DNA of 64,000 nt from Rhizobium brockwellii (GTDB lineage Bacteria; Pseudomonadota; Alphaproteobacteria; Rhizobiales; Rhizobiaceae). The stretch's first letter is position 1; each line of letters opens with the position of its first letter. A model generated the notes under the pieces. It did not search any database and was not told the DNA's origin. It saw nothing but the letters and a program-made list of their open reading frames with translations. The position numbers and the translations under genes were made by a program. Shown here one piece after another: positions 43,303-52,554 of this stretch. Where the stretch lies: positions 682,001 to 746,000 of the forward strand of contig NZ_CP053440.1 of assembly GCF_000769405.2 (NCBI RefSeq), given 5' to 3'.

Positions 43303-45339
43303 ATGTCGAACGATCCCCTTCTTCAGCCCTACCAGTTCAAGCATCTGACGCTGCGCAACCGTATCATCGTCACCTCCCACGAGCCGGCCTACCCGGAAGA
43401 CGGCATGCCGAAGGACAGGTATCGCGCCTATACGGTGGAGCGGGCAAAGGGCGGCGTGGCCTTGACGATGACGGCCGGCTCGGCTGCGGTGTCCAGGGAC
43501 AGCCCGCCGGTCTTCAACAACCTGCTCGCCTACAAGGACGAGATCGTGCCCTGGATCCGGGAAATGACCGACGCCGTGCATGAAGAGGGGGCTGCGATCA
43601 TGATCCAGCTCACCCATCTCGGCCGGCGCACGCGCTGGGACAAGGGCGACTGGCTGCCTGTGGTCGCCCCATCGCATCAGCGCGAGGCGTCCCACCGCGC
43701 CTTCCCGAAGAAGGTGGAAGATTGGGACATCGAGCGCATCATCAAGGATTTCGCCGACGCTGCGGAACGCATGAAGGCGGGCGGCATGGACGGTGTCGAA
43801 CTGGAGGCCTACGGCCATCTGATCGACCAGTTCACGTCGCCGCTTACCAACGAACTCGACGGTCCCTACGGCGGCTCGCTCGATAACCGTTTGCGCTTCT
43901 GTTTCGACGTCTTCAAGGCGATCCGGCAAAGAGTGGGGAACGACTTCATTCTGGGCGTGCGCTATACCGCCGACGAATGTCTTCCGGGCGGTACCGGCAA
44001 GGCCGAAGGCTTGGAAATCTCCAAGCGCCTGAAGGAAAGCGGCCTCATCGATTACCTGAACGTCATTCGCGGCCACATCGATACCGATGCGGGCCTCACT
44101 GACGTGATCCCGATCCAGGGCATGGCGAATTCACCGCATCTCGATTTCGCCGGGGAAATTCGCGCCGCAACCAACTTTCCGACCTTCCACGCGGCGAAAA
44201 TCCCTGACGTCGCCACCGCGCGCCACGCGATCGCCTCCGGCAAAGTCGACATGATCGGCATGACCCGCGCCCACATGACCGACCCGCATATCGTCCGCAA
44301 GATCATCGAAAAGCGGGAAGACGATATTCGTCCCTGCGTCGGCGCCAATTACTGTCTCGATCGCATCTACCAGGGCGGGGCGGCCTTCTGCATCCACAAT
44401 GCCGCCACCGGCCGCGAACTGACCATGCCGCATATCGTGGCGAAGGCTGGCGCCAAGAAAAAGGTCGTCATCGTCGGCGCCGGCCCGGCCGGCCTGGAAG
44501 CGGCGCGCGTCGCCGGAGAACGCGGCCACCAGGTCGTCGTTTTCGAAGCAGCGAACAATCCCGGCGGTCAGATCCGGCTCACTGCTCAAAGCGAGCGCCG
44601 CAGGGAAATGATCAGCATCATCGACTGGCGCATGAGCCAGTGCGAAAAATACGACGTCACCTTCCACTTCAACACCTGGGCGGAAGCCGACACCATCGAG
44701 GCAGAGAACCCCGATGTCGTCATCATCGCGACCGGCGGCCTGCCACATACCGAGGTTCTCACGAGCGGCAATGAGCTGGTAGTCTCGTCATGGGACATTA
44801 TCTCCGGCGACGTGAAGCCTGGAACGAACGTGCTGATCTTCGACGATGCCGGCGATCATGCCGGCCTTCAGGCGGCCGAGTTTCTCGCCAAGGCAGGCGC
44901 CAAGGTCGAGATCATGACGCCGGACCGGTCCTTCGCGCCCGAAGTCATGGCCATGAACCTGGTGCCCTATATGCGGTCTCTCCAGAAGCATGACGTGACC
45001 TTCACCGTCACCTACCGTCTGGAAGCCGTCGAAAAGAGCGGCAACCAGCTCGTCGCCCATGTCGGCAGCGATTACGGTGGGATTGCCAGGCAGCACAGCT
45101 TCGACCAGATCGTCGTCAATCATGGGACCATTCCGCTCGACGAACTCTATTTCGAACTGAAACCCAGCTCGAGCAATCTCGGCGAGATGTCGCACGACCA
45201 GCTTCTTTCCGGAGAACCTCAGTCCGTGATCCGCAATCCTGATGGCAAGTTCCAGCTGTTCCGGATCGGCGACGCGGTCGCCGCTCGCAACACGCATGCC
45301 GCCGTCTATGACGGGCTGCGCATCGCGAAAGATATCTGA
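43303..45339 (+). CDS. stcD: N-methylproline/dimethylglycine demethylase (StcD/DgcA family flavoprotein)
   Basis: A 678-residue protein of the trimethylamine-dehydrogenase family. An N-terminal FMN TIM barrel (LTLRNRIIVTSHEPAY, QLTHLGRRTRWDKGDW, YGGSLDNRLRF) is followed by iron-sulfur cysteines (CVGANYC and a later FCIHN), and the C-terminal half has an FAD/NAD fold with VVIVGAGPAGLEAARVAG. Length and layout match StcD of Sinorhizobium meliloti as I recall it, and also DgcA. It would oxidatively demethylate N-methylproline (or dimethylglycine), releasing formaldehyde and passing electrons to the ETF encoded downstream. The start is ATG 43303, the first codon of conserved sequence. StcD is favoured over DgcA by the P5C-reductase and PutR-like neighbours. 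Confidence 0.85.
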   Translation: MSNDPLLQPYQFKHLTLRNRIIVTSHEPAYPEDGMPKDRYRAYTVERAKGGVALTMTAGSAAVSRDSPPVFNNLLAYKDEIVPWIREMTDAVHEEGAAIMIQLTHLGRRTRWDKGDWLPVVAPSHQREASHRAFPKKVEDWDIERIIKDFADAAERMKAGGMDGVELEAYGHLIDQFTSPLTNELDGPYGGSLDNRLRFCFDVFKAIRQRVGNDFILGVRYTADECLPGGTGKAEGLEISKRLKESGLIDYLNVIRGHIDTDAGLTDVIPIQGMANSPHLDFAGEIRAATNFPTFHAAKIPDVATARHAIASGKVDMIGMTRAHMTDPHIVRKIIEKREDDIRPCVGANYCLDRIYQGGAAFCIHNAATGRELTMPHIVAKAGAKKKVVIVGAGPAGLEAARVAGERGHQVVVFEAANNPGGQIRLTAQSERRREMISIIDWRMSQCEKYDVTFHFNTWAEADTIEAENPDVVIIATGGLPHTEVLTSGNELVVSSWDIISGDVKPGTNVLIFDDAGDHAGLQAAEFLAKAGAKVEIMTPDRSFAPEVMAMNLVPYMRSLQKHDVTFTVTYRLEAVEKSGNQLVAHVGSDYGGIARQHSFDQIVVNHGTIPLDELYFELKPSSSNLGEMSHDQLLSGEPQSVIRNPDGKFQLFRIGDAVAARNTHAAVYDGLRIAKDI

Positions 45340-45369
45340 TCGCAAGAGTGGGTCTCGGGAGGTGATGAC

Positions 45370-45975
45370 ATGAGTTTACGCAATGAAAGCCTCCAGATTT
45401 TCCTGGATGCGGCTTCCGTGGCTTTCGACCAGTTCACGAATACCCCGGAGGCTCGCCGCTCGATTCGTCAGATTTCTGCGGCGCTGGAGCGCCCGGGAAC
45501 CGCGCGTGCGGGCGAGGGAGGCCGATTGCCTGTGTGCGCTCTCCTTGATGTGGCGCTTTCCGTCGATACGTCCTATCCTTCGCTGATGCGTTTGATCGAG
45601 GGGTTCAAAGGCATCGAGCCAATGCTTGAATGGCGTCGGCGCACCAAGTATGACCACACGGCCAGCGACAATTTTGTCGATGGGCATGCCAATGCGATGA
45701 TTATCGGCCCGGGAGGATTAGAGGAGCGGAGCGACCTGTGGATCGGCGTGACGTTGATGGCGCCCCACGTGCGTTATCCCGATCACGACCATTCGCCCGA
45801 GGAAGTCTATCTCGTGCTTTCCGAGGGAGAGTTCCAGCAGGGGGAAGGGAACTGGTTTTCGCCTGGTATCGGCGGATCCTTCTACAATGTCCCTGGCATC
45901 AAGCATGCCATGAGGTCGCTCGACACGCCGCTCTTCGCCTTCTGGGCATTACTTGCCGAACGGCCAGCAGTTTAG
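45370..45975 (+). CDS. DddQ-like cupin protein with intact metal-binding motif
   Basis: A 201-residue protein of the dimethylsulfoniopropionate lyase (DddQ/DddL-like) cupin family. The C-terminal cupin has [20 protein letters not shown], giving the His-x-His-x4-Glu-x-Tyr metal set, and a later His in VPGIKHAM. The N-terminal half is helical as in DddQ. GGGAGG precedes ATG. It lies between the StcD-like gene and etfB, so its substrate here is more likely a betaine-related compound than DMSP. The reaction is not established by sequence. A degenerate paralogue follows etfA. Confidence 0.75.
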   Translation: MSLRNESLQIFLDAASVAFDQFTNTPEARRSIRQISAALERPGTARAGEGGRLPVCALLDVALSVDTSYPSLMRLIEGFKGIEPMLEWRRRTKYDHTASDNFVDGHANAMIIGPGGLEERSDLWIGVTLMAPHVRYPDHDHSPEEVYLVLSEGEFQQGEGNWFSPGIGGSFYNVPGIKHAMRSLDTPLFAFWALLAERPAV

Positions 45976-45994
45976 AAATAAAGGGGGGTTGCCC

Positions 45995-46744
45995 ATGAAG
46001 ATTCTCGTCCCAGTCAAACGGGTTGTCGACTACAACGTGAAGATCCGGGTGAAGCCGGACGGCACGGGTGTCGAGCTTGCCAATGTGAAGATGTCGATGA
46101 ACCCGTTCGACGAGATCTCGGTAGAAGAGGCGCTGCGTCTGAAGGAAGCCGGCAAGTGCGAGGAAGTGGTGGTCGTTTCGATCGGTCTTGCCAAGGCTGA
46201 GGAGACGCTGCGGACGGCACTTGCCATGGGCGCCGACCGGGCGATCCTGGTCGAGACCGACGATCAAGTCGAGCCGCTCACCGTCGCCAAGATCCTCAAG
46301 GCTGTCGCCGATGCCGAACAGCCCGGCCTCATCATCGTCGGCAAGCAGGCGATCGACGATGATTCGAACCAGACCGGCCAGATGCTGGCAGCACTGATGG
46401 GAATTGCCCAGGCGACCTTCGCCTCGAAGATCGAGATCGGGGACGGCAAGGCTCAGGTCACCCGCGAAGTCGATGGCGGCCTGCAGACGATCGAGATCAA
46501 GCTGCCGGCGGTCGTCACCACCGATCTGCGCTTGAACGAGCCGCGTTATGCTTCGCTGCCGAACATCATGAAGGCGAAGAAGAAGCCGCTCGACAAGAAG
46601 AGCCCGGCCGATTTCGGCGTCTCCACCACGCCACGTCTCAAGGTGTTGAAGACCGAGGAGCCGTCGGGCCGCAAGGCCGGCGTCAAGGTCAAGTCGGTCG
46701 CCGAACTCATCGACAAGCTTAAAAACGAAGCCGGCGTGCTGTAA
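45995..46744 (+). CDS. etfB: Electron transfer flavoprotein beta subunit
   Basis: A 249-residue EtfB: starts [20 protein letters not shown], has the signature region [20 protein letters not shown], the AMP-binding [14 protein letters not shown], and a C-terminal Lys-rich recognition loop ([15 protein letters not shown]) that docks on dehydrogenases. ATG 45995 follows AAGGGGGG; the upstream extension overlaps the cupin gene and is shadow. It accepts electrons from the StcD-like flavoprotein and delivers them to ETF-ubiquinone oxidoreductase. A dedicated copy inside a demethylase operon is typical of dgc and stc clusters. Confidence 0.93.
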   Translation: MKILVPVKRVVDYNVKIRVKPDGTGVELANVKMSMNPFDEISVEEALRLKEAGKCEEVVVVSIGLAKAEETLRTALAMGADRAILVETDDQVEPLTVAKILKAVADAEQPGLIIVGKQAIDDDSNQTGQMLAALMGIAQATFASKIEIGDGKAQVTREVDGGLQTIEIKLPAVVTTDLRLNEPRYASLPNIMKAKKKPLDKKSPADFGVSTTPRLKVLKTEEPSGRKAGVKVKSVAELIDKLKNEAGVL

Positions 46745-46769
46745 TCAGCCTGGAACAGGAGCCATCATC

Positions 46770-47699
46770 ATGACCATTCTTCTTCTGGCTGACCACGACA
46801 ATGCAAGCCTGTCCGATCAGACCGCCAAGGCGCTGACGGCAGCGATAAAGATCGGCGGTGACGTGCATGTGCTGGTTGCCGGCAAGGCTGCCAAGCCTGC
46901 TGCCGATGCCGCCGCCAAGCTTGCCGGCGTCTCCAAGGTGCTGCTGGCCGAAAGCGATGAACTCGCCAACAATCTGGCCGAACCGCTGGCCGACCTGATC
47001 GTCTCGCTGGCGGGAAGCTACGACACGATTATCTCGGCTGCCACCTCGGTCGGCAAGAATGTTCTGCCGCGCGTCGCTGCTCTTCTCGACGTTGCCCAGG
47101 TCTCGGAGATCATCGAGGTGATCTCGTCCGATACCTTCAAGCGGCCGATCTATGCCGGCAATGCCATCCAGACGGTACAGGCGAGCGATGCCAAGAAGGT
47201 CATCACCGTGCGCACCGCATCCTTCGCCTCTGCGCCGGAGGGTGGTTCGGCCACCGTCGAAGGGATCCCGGCGGTTTCCGATCCGGGACTGTCGACCTTC
47301 GTCAGGGACGCGCTGTCGGCCTCCGATCGCCCGGAACTGACCTCTGCCAAAATCATCATTTCCGGTGGCCGTGCGCTCGGCTCGGCGGAGAAGTTCAAGG
47401 AGGTCATCCTGCCGCTGGCCGACAAGCTCGGCGCTGCCGTCGGTGCATCCAGAGCCGCCGTCGATGCCGGTTATGCGCCGAACGACTGGCAGGTCGGCCA
47501 GACCGGCAAGGTGGTCGCGCCGCAGCTCTATATCGCCTGCGGCATTTCAGGCGCCATCCAGCATCTGGCCGGCATGAAGGATTCGAAGGTGATCGTCGCC
47601 ATCAACAAGGACGAGGAGGCGCCGATCTTCCAGGTCGCCGACTACGGATTGGTCGCCGATCTCTTCGACGCCCTGCCGGAATTGCAAAAGGCGCTCTAG
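46770..47699 (+). CDS. etfA: Electron transfer flavoprotein alpha subunit
   Basis: A 309-residue EtfA: an N-terminal domain ([20 protein letters not shown]), and the C-terminal FAD domain with [50 protein letters not shown] and [18 protein letters not shown]. It forms the heterodimer with EtfB, 25 bases upstream, and holds the electron-carrying FAD. Confidence 0.94.
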   Translation: MTILLLADHDNASLSDQTAKALTAAIKIGGDVHVLVAGKAAKPAADAAAKLAGVSKVLLAESDELANNLAEPLADLIVSLAGSYDTIISAATSVGKNVLPRVAALLDVAQVSEIIEVISSDTFKRPIYAGNAIQTVQASDAKKVITVRTASFASAPEGGSATVEGIPAVSDPGLSTFVRDALSASDRPELTSAKIIISGGRALGSAEKFKEVILPLADKLGAAVGASRAAVDAGYAPNDWQVGQTGKVVAPQLYIACGISGAIQHLAGMKDSKVIVAINKDEEAPIFQVADYGLVADLFDALPELQKAL

Positions 47700-47714
47700 C
47701 GGGGGAGACCGAAC

Positions 47715-48410
47715 GTGGCGCGCGTCGTGGGACGTCCAATCAAACCTGGTGCCGACCTTCTCCTGCACGATGACGAGAAGCCGGCATACATACGGCTGCA
47801 CGACATCGGGAGGGAAAGACGTTCTCGGCCGTTGCAGGAATTCCTCAATGATGTCGGCGGGCTGATGTTGTCGGCCGAGGCTCCTGCCGTTGCCAGCTTC
47901 GTCGCGGGCAAGGTCCTCCAGAGACTGCTCAAGACCGGCAAGGTGCGTCCGGAGGGCGGGCCTCTTCCCGGTGCGCCGGAAGGGCTTGATGACGCCATCG
48001 GCCATCTTGCAAAATCGGGACGGAAATACGAGGCGATCGCCGGCCAGTTCCAGAGTCTCGCCGATAAGCTGCTCTGGAGACGCGGCCGCTCCGGTCCGTT
48101 CGCAAGCCTGAATTTTGGCAATACGCACTCCCATGCAGTCTTGGTCGGTCCCGGCGGCATGGAGGAACGCGCCGATCTCAGGGTCGGCGTGATCTATATG
48201 GATCGCTATACAAGATTTCCCGACCATGTTCAGACGCAGCCCCGCGCCTTCATTCTGCTTTCGCCGGGTGAAATCCGTCTTGGCGATTCCGAGTGGTTCT
48301 CCGCCGATATCGGTACGGTCTTTGCGAATGACGCCGGCGAATCCTTCGCGATAAGATGCACAGCCCGGCCGCTGCTAGCGGTCTGGTGCCAGGTTGAGCG
48401 GGAGAGGTGA
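47715..48410 (+). CDS. DddQ-like cupin paralogue lacking metal ligands
   Basis: A 231-residue protein starting at GTG 47715 (GGGGGAG upstream, 15 bases after etfA). Its C-terminal half parallels the cupin at 45370: [20 protein letters not shown] aligns with [20 protein letters not shown]. The metal motif, however, is changed from [10 protein letters not shown] to [10 protein letters not shown], and the later His is lost. It therefore probably does not bind the metal and may act as a partner or regulator of the active paralogue, or in binding alone. Function unknown. Confidence 0.68.
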   Translation: MARVVGRPIKPGADLLLHDDEKPAYIRLHDIGRERRSRPLQEFLNDVGGLMLSAEAPAVASFVAGKVLQRLLKTGKVRPEGGPLPGAPEGLDDAIGHLAKSGRKYEAIAGQFQSLADKLLWRRGRSGPFASLNFGNTHSHAVLVGPGGMEERADLRVGVIYMDRYTRFPDHVQTQPRAFILLSPGEIRLGDSEWFSADIGTVFANDAGESFAIRCTARPLLAVWCQVERER

Positions 48411-48560
48411 TGGGGTCCTTGGCGACAATGAGCCTGAGATGAATGAAAAGCGCGAAGGCGAGAGCATGAAATCTCGGCTGTGACGCAGCAGCAGATCGGT
48501 GAGAAGCCGCCCCTTCGAATATGTAGCATCAGAATTCAATTTAAGAGGAAGGATATCAAA

Positions 48561-49688
48561 ATGGACGTTCGCGCCGCCGTTGCCGTTCAGGCAGGAAAAC
48601 CGCTCGAAGTGATGACCGTGCAGCTGGAAGGGCCGCGGGCCGGCGAAGTGCTGGTGGAGGTCAAGGCGACGGGCATCTGCCACACCGATGATTTCACTTT
48701 GTCGGGCGCCGATCCGGAAGGTCTCTTCCCGGCGATCCTCGGCCATGAAGGCGCCGGCATCGTCGTCGATGTCGGTCCGGGCGTCACCTCAGTGAAGAAG
48801 GGCGACCACGTCATTCCGCTCTACACCCCGGAATGCCGCGAATGCTATTCCTGCACCTCGCGCAAGACCAATCTCTGCACCTCGATTCGCGCGACCCAGG
48901 GCCAGGGCGTGATGCCGGACGGCACCTCGCGCTTCTCGATCGGCAAGGACAAGATCCATCACTATATGGGCTGCTCGACCTTTTCGAACTTCACCGTGCT
49001 GCCGGAGATCGCCCTTGCCAAGGTCAATCCCGACGCGCCGTTCGACAAGATCTGCTACATCGGCTGCGGCGTGACCACCGGCATCGGTGCGGTCATCAAC
49101 ACCGCCAAGGTCGAGATGGGCGCGACGGCCATCGTCTTCGGGCTCGGCGGTATCGGCCTCAACGTGCTGCAGGGCCTGAAGCTTGCCGGTGCCGACATGA
49201 TCATCGGCGTCGATATCAACCCTGACCGCAAGGCCTGGGGCGAAAAGTTCGGCATGACCCACTTCGTCAATCCGAAGGAGGTCGGCGACGACATCGTGCC
49301 CTATCTCGTCAACCTGACGAAGCGCCACGGCGATCTGATCGGCGGCGCCGACTACACCTTCGACTGCACCGGCAACACCAAGGTGATGCGTCAGGCGCTG
49401 GAAGCATCGCACCGCGGCTGGGGCAAGTCGATTATCATCGGCGTTGCCGGCGCCGGCCAGGAAATCTCCACCCGTCCGTTCCAGCTGGTCACCGGCCGCA
49501 ATTGGATGGGCACCGCCTTCGGCGGCGCCCGCGGCCGCACCGATGTGCCGAAGATCGTCGACTGGTACATGCAGGGCAAGATCCAGATCGATCCGATGAT
49601 CACCCACACCATGCCGCTCGAAGACATCAACAAGGGTTTCGAGCTGATGCACAAGGGCGAAAGCATCCGCGGCGTGGTCGTGTACTAA
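48561..49688 (+). CDS. S-(hydroxymethyl)glutathione dehydrogenase / class III alcohol dehydrogenase
   Basis: A 375-residue enzyme with class III ADH hallmarks: [29 protein letters not shown], structural zinc CRECYSCTSRKTNLC, GCGVTTGIGAV, Rossmann GLGGIGLNVLQG and AFGGARGRTDVPKIV. ATG 48561 follows AGAGGAAGGA. It oxidises S-(hydroxymethyl)glutathione to S-formylglutathione, the middle step of formaldehyde removal. It is followed by fghA and a Gfa homologue, giving a complete pathway for formaldehyde made by the demethylases. Confidence 0.93.
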   Translation: MDVRAAVAVQAGKPLEVMTVQLEGPRAGEVLVEVKATGICHTDDFTLSGADPEGLFPAILGHEGAGIVVDVGPGVTSVKKGDHVIPLYTPECRECYSCTSRKTNLCTSIRATQGQGVMPDGTSRFSIGKDKIHHYMGCSTFSNFTVLPEIALAKVNPDAPFDKICYIGCGVTTGIGAVINTAKVEMGATAIVFGLGGIGLNVLQGLKLAGADMIIGVDINPDRKAWGEKFGMTHFVNPKEVGDDIVPYLVNLTKRHGDLIGGADYTFDCTGNTKVMRQALEASHRGWGKSIIIGVAGAGQEISTRPFQLVTGRNWMGTAFGGARGRTDVPKIVDWYMQGKIQIDPMITHTMPLEDINKGFELMHKGESIRGVVVY

Positions 49689-49691
49689 GCC

Positions 49692-50528
49692 ATGAAGACG
49701 ATCTCGACCGAAAATTCTCATGGCGGCACCCAAGGCGTTTACATCAATCGCTCGGAGGTCTGTGACTGCGACATGACCTTTGCGGTATTCCTGCCGCCGC
49801 AGGCCAAAGCACGCAAGCTGCCGGTTCTATGGTACCTTTCCGGTCTGACCTGCACCCATGCGAACGTCATGGAAAAGGGAGAGTATCGGCGTCTAGCCGC
49901 AGAACTCGGCATGGTTGTCGTCTGCCCCGACACCAGTCCGCGCGGCGATGCCGTCCCGGACGAACCTGGCGATTGGCAGTTCGGCAAGGGTGCCGGCTTC
50001 TACGTCGACGCCACCGAGCCGCCATTCGCACAGAACTATCGGATGTACAGCTACGTCGTCGATGAATTGCCCAAGCTTATCGCGGCCGAGTTTCCGGTCG
50101 ACATGACGCGACAGGGCATCTTCGGTCACTCGATGGGCGGACACGGCGCGATCACAATTGCGCTCAAGAACCCCGGACGCTTCGGCAGCTGCTCGGCCTT
50201 CGCGCCGATCAGCCATCCCTCGGTCTCCGGCTGGTCAAAGCCGGCATTCCGGAAATACCTCGGATCGGATGAAACGGCCTGGCGGGCATACGATGCCTGC
50301 TCGCTGATCGAAGACGGGCACCGGTTCCCGGAATTCCTCGTCGACCAGGGCACGGCGGATAGCTTCCTGGAGGATGGATTGCGCCCCGAAGAGCTCAGGC
50401 AGGCCTGCGAGACGGCCGGCATCAGCCTGCGGCTTCGCATGCAGGAAGGCTACGGCCACTCCTACTTCTTCATTTCGACATTCATGGAAGACCATCTGCG
50501 CTGGCACGCGCGGAGATTGGGAGACTGA
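49692..50528 (+). CDS. fghA: S-formylglutathione hydrolase
   Basis: A 278-residue esterase-D type enzyme: VLWYLSGLTCTHANVMEKGE, RMYSYVVDELPKLI, nucleophile GHSMGGHGA (Ser about 147), FAPISHPS, and the C-terminal catalytic His in GYGHSYFFISTFMEDHL. It hydrolyses S-formylglutathione to formate and glutathione. The start is three bases after the dehydrogenase stop. Confidence 0.93.
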   Translation: MKTISTENSHGGTQGVYINRSEVCDCDMTFAVFLPPQAKARKLPVLWYLSGLTCTHANVMEKGEYRRLAAELGMVVVCPDTSPRGDAVPDEPGDWQFGKGAGFYVDATEPPFAQNYRMYSYVVDELPKLIAAEFPVDMTRQGIFGHSMGGHGAITIALKNPGRFGSCSAFAPISHPSVSGWSKPAFRKYLGSDETAWRAYDACSLIEDGHRFPEFLVDQGTADSFLEDGLRPEELRQACETAGISLRLRMQEGYGHSYFFISTFMEDHLRWHARRLGD

Positions 50529-50582
50529 TTGCAGAGCTTGGCCGGGCATATCGCAAACGGCCCAGAAGGGGAGGAGAAACCC

Positions 50583-51155
50583 ATGACCAGCATAGCCATA
50601 CATCCGGCAGTGGATTCAGGCTTTCGGGCGACTGACGCAGCTTTCGCAGGCGGGACGCTCGTCTGCAAGTGCGCCAGCAACCCCGTGAGGGTCAGGATCA
50701 AGAGCGATATCGCCCATAATCATGCCTGCGGCTGCACGAAGTGCTGGAAGCCCGAGGGCTTCGTCTTTTCAGTCGTGGCGGTCGCGCCGACCGAAAGCGT
50801 CGAAGTTCAGGAGAATGGCGATAAGCTCGCCGTCGTCGATTCCACCGCCTTGATCCAGCGCCACGCCTGCAAGGAGTGCGGCGTGCATATGTATGGGCCG
50901 GTCGTGCGCGAACATCCGTTCCAAGGATTGTCGTTCGTCCATCCGGAACGCTTTCAGGAGAGCGGCTGGGCGAAGCCGGGCTTTGCGGCCTTCGTGTCGT
51001 CGATCATCGAAAGCGGCTTCGACCCCGCGAAGATGGACGCCGTCAGGGCGCAGTTGAGGACATCAGGTCTCGAGCCTTACGATTGCCTAAACCCTGGCCT
51101 GATGGACTACATCGCAACATGGATGGCCAAGAAGAGCGGCGTTCTGGCCGCGTGA
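50583..51155 (+). CDS. gfa: S-(hydroxymethyl)glutathione synthase (glutathione-dependent formaldehyde-activating enzyme)
   Basis: A 190-residue Gfa with zinc-binding Cys sets [23 protein letters not shown] and [12 protein letters not shown], and the family C-terminus [18 protein letters not shown] 50583 has GGGGAGGAG upstream; the longer frame from TTG 50529 overlaps nothing conserved. It speeds condensation of formaldehyde with glutathione, the first step of the pathway whose next two enzymes are encoded just upstream. Confidence 0.9.
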   Translation: MTSIAIHPAVDSGFRATDAAFAGGTLVCKCASNPVRVRIKSDIAHNHACGCTKCWKPEGFVFSVVAVAPTESVEVQENGDKLAVVDSTALIQRHACKECGVHMYGPVVREHPFQGLSFVHPERFQESGWAKPGFAAFVSSIIESGFDPAKMDAVRAQLRTSGLEPYDCLNPGLMDYIATWMAKKSGVLAA

Positions 51156-51310
51156 TTGACCCCGGGGAACGCCGAGCCGGCGCTCCCCGACAAAACGCCG
51201 CGCTCCGGATATCGAGATACTCCGTGATGGCCTGCCGGCGGCTCAGGCTAGCCGGATCGAAGCCGATGGAAACATTGGATAAACCATTTTCATTGACGAT
51301 CATGATCCGC

Positions 51311-51426
51311 TAGAACAGGATGATTTTAGGCCGGGTCGGCCTAAAATCTGAATCCTGTTCTAATTTAAAGGGTTAGAGCATGATGTCGCCCGAAAACCGC
51401 TTCACACTTTTCGGCATCATGCTCTA
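51311..51426. repeat. RIME1-like element (inverted copy)
   Basis: TAGAACAGGAT...ATCCTGTTCTA followed by AGAGCATGATG...CATCATGCTCT, the reverse orientation of the copy at 40543-40654. It lies between gfa and the regulator gene, about 55 bases before the latter's start, and could shape the end of the upstream transcript. Confidence 0.83.
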
Positions 51427-51481
51427 GCGGATGTCATTCGGATTCGATGAGCACGCTCTTACAAGCGGCAAGGAGATGACT

Positions 51482-52495
51482 ATGCGACCCGAGCAGCATC
51501 GACGGGCAGACGACGCCGCAAAGTCGGCCGGTCGGCTCAAGGTAGGCTTCGTTCTGGCGCGATCGTTCACGCTGTCCGCTTTCGCGCTCTTCGTGGACAC
51601 GCTGCGGCTTGCCAGCGACGAGCAGGATCGTTCCGGAAGGGTCCTTGCAGACTGGCAGGTGATCGGCAGCACGCGGCACCTGATCACCGCGAGTTGCGGT
51701 GTCCAGGTCGCTCCGACGTCCGATTTCGTCGATCCGTCGAAGTTCGATTACATCGTGGTCGTCGGCGGCCTTCTGACGGTGGAGAACCCTGTCGACCAGC
51801 AGACCATCACCTTTCTCAAGCAGGCCGACGCCAAGAAGGTGCCGCTGATCGGCGTGTGCACGGGTTCGTTCATTCTTGCTGCGGCAGGCCTGATGAAACG
51901 GCACGAATGCTGTGTGAGCTGGCTGCATTACAAGGAGTTTCGGGAGCGGTTTCCTGACCTCAGCGTTCGTTCCGACCGGCTCTTCAATCTCGATCGCCAG
52001 CGCGGATCGTGCGCAGGCGGTAGCAGTTCGGCCGACATGGCGGCGTTGCTGGTCAGGAAATGTATCAGCCGCGACGCCGAACGAAATGCGCTGGAGGTCC
52101 TTCAGATCGAAAAGGCCCGGACTTCAGCGGACATACAGCCCCGGCGTCCGCTCTACGACGACTATGACGACGCCCGCGTCAAGGCGGCGATGATTACGAT
52201 GGAACAGTTCGTCGATGGCAGCATGTCTATACAGAAGCTTGCCGCCACGGTTGGCCTGTCACGGCGGCAGTTGGAGAGGATCTTCATCGACAAGACGGGA
52301 ATGTCTCCCGCCAAGGCCTATAATCGTGTTCGTATGGAGCGGGCGAAATCGATCCTTGCCCAGTCGAAGGCGCCGATGATCGAGATCGCGCTGGACGTCG
52401 GCTTTGAAAACGCCTCGCAATTCACGAGAACCTTCAAGCGCACATTTGGGCAGACCCCCTCACAGCATCGAGCAGCCGCTTTGAGAACGCACTGA
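51482..52495 (+). CDS. GlxA/GbdR-like AraC regulator with DJ-1/PfpI domain
   Basis: A 337-residue regulator. Residues about 20-200 form a DJ-1/PfpI-like domain with FDYIVVVGGLLTVENPV and GVCTGSFILAAAGLM, the position of the nucleophile elbow. The C-terminal AraC domain has SIQKLAATVGLSRRQLERIF and FENASQFTRTFKRTFGQTPS. GbdR of Pseudomonas has this build and activates glycine betaine and dimethylglycine genes. ATG 51482 lies six bases from AAGGAG. It probably activates the Rieske oxygenase pair and the formaldehyde genes; this is inferred from location. Confidence 0.82.
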   Translation: MRPEQHRRADDAAKSAGRLKVGFVLARSFTLSAFALFVDTLRLASDEQDRSGRVLADWQVIGSTRHLITASCGVQVAPTSDFVDPSKFDYIVVVGGLLTVENPVDQQTITFLKQADAKKVPLIGVCTGSFILAAAGLMKRHECCVSWLHYKEFRERFPDLSVRSDRLFNLDRQRGSCAGGSSSADMAALLVRKCISRDAERNALEVLQIEKARTSADIQPRRPLYDDYDDARVKAAMITMEQFVDGSMSIQKLAATVGLSRRQLERIFIDKTGMSPAKAYNRVRMERAKSILAQSKAPMIEIALDVGFENASQFTRTFKRTFGQTPSQHRAAALRTH

Positions 52496-52554
52496 ACTCG
52501 CGATCTTGCAACATCTAAGCAAGTGCCTGTTATGGGGAGTGACGTGGCCGGCGT

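Noticed and set aside
45370..45975. Naming the cupin as a true DMSP lyase (dddQ).
   Set aside because: The metal motif fits, but the betaine-demethylase context and lack of DMSP transport or acrylate genes make the substrate unproven.
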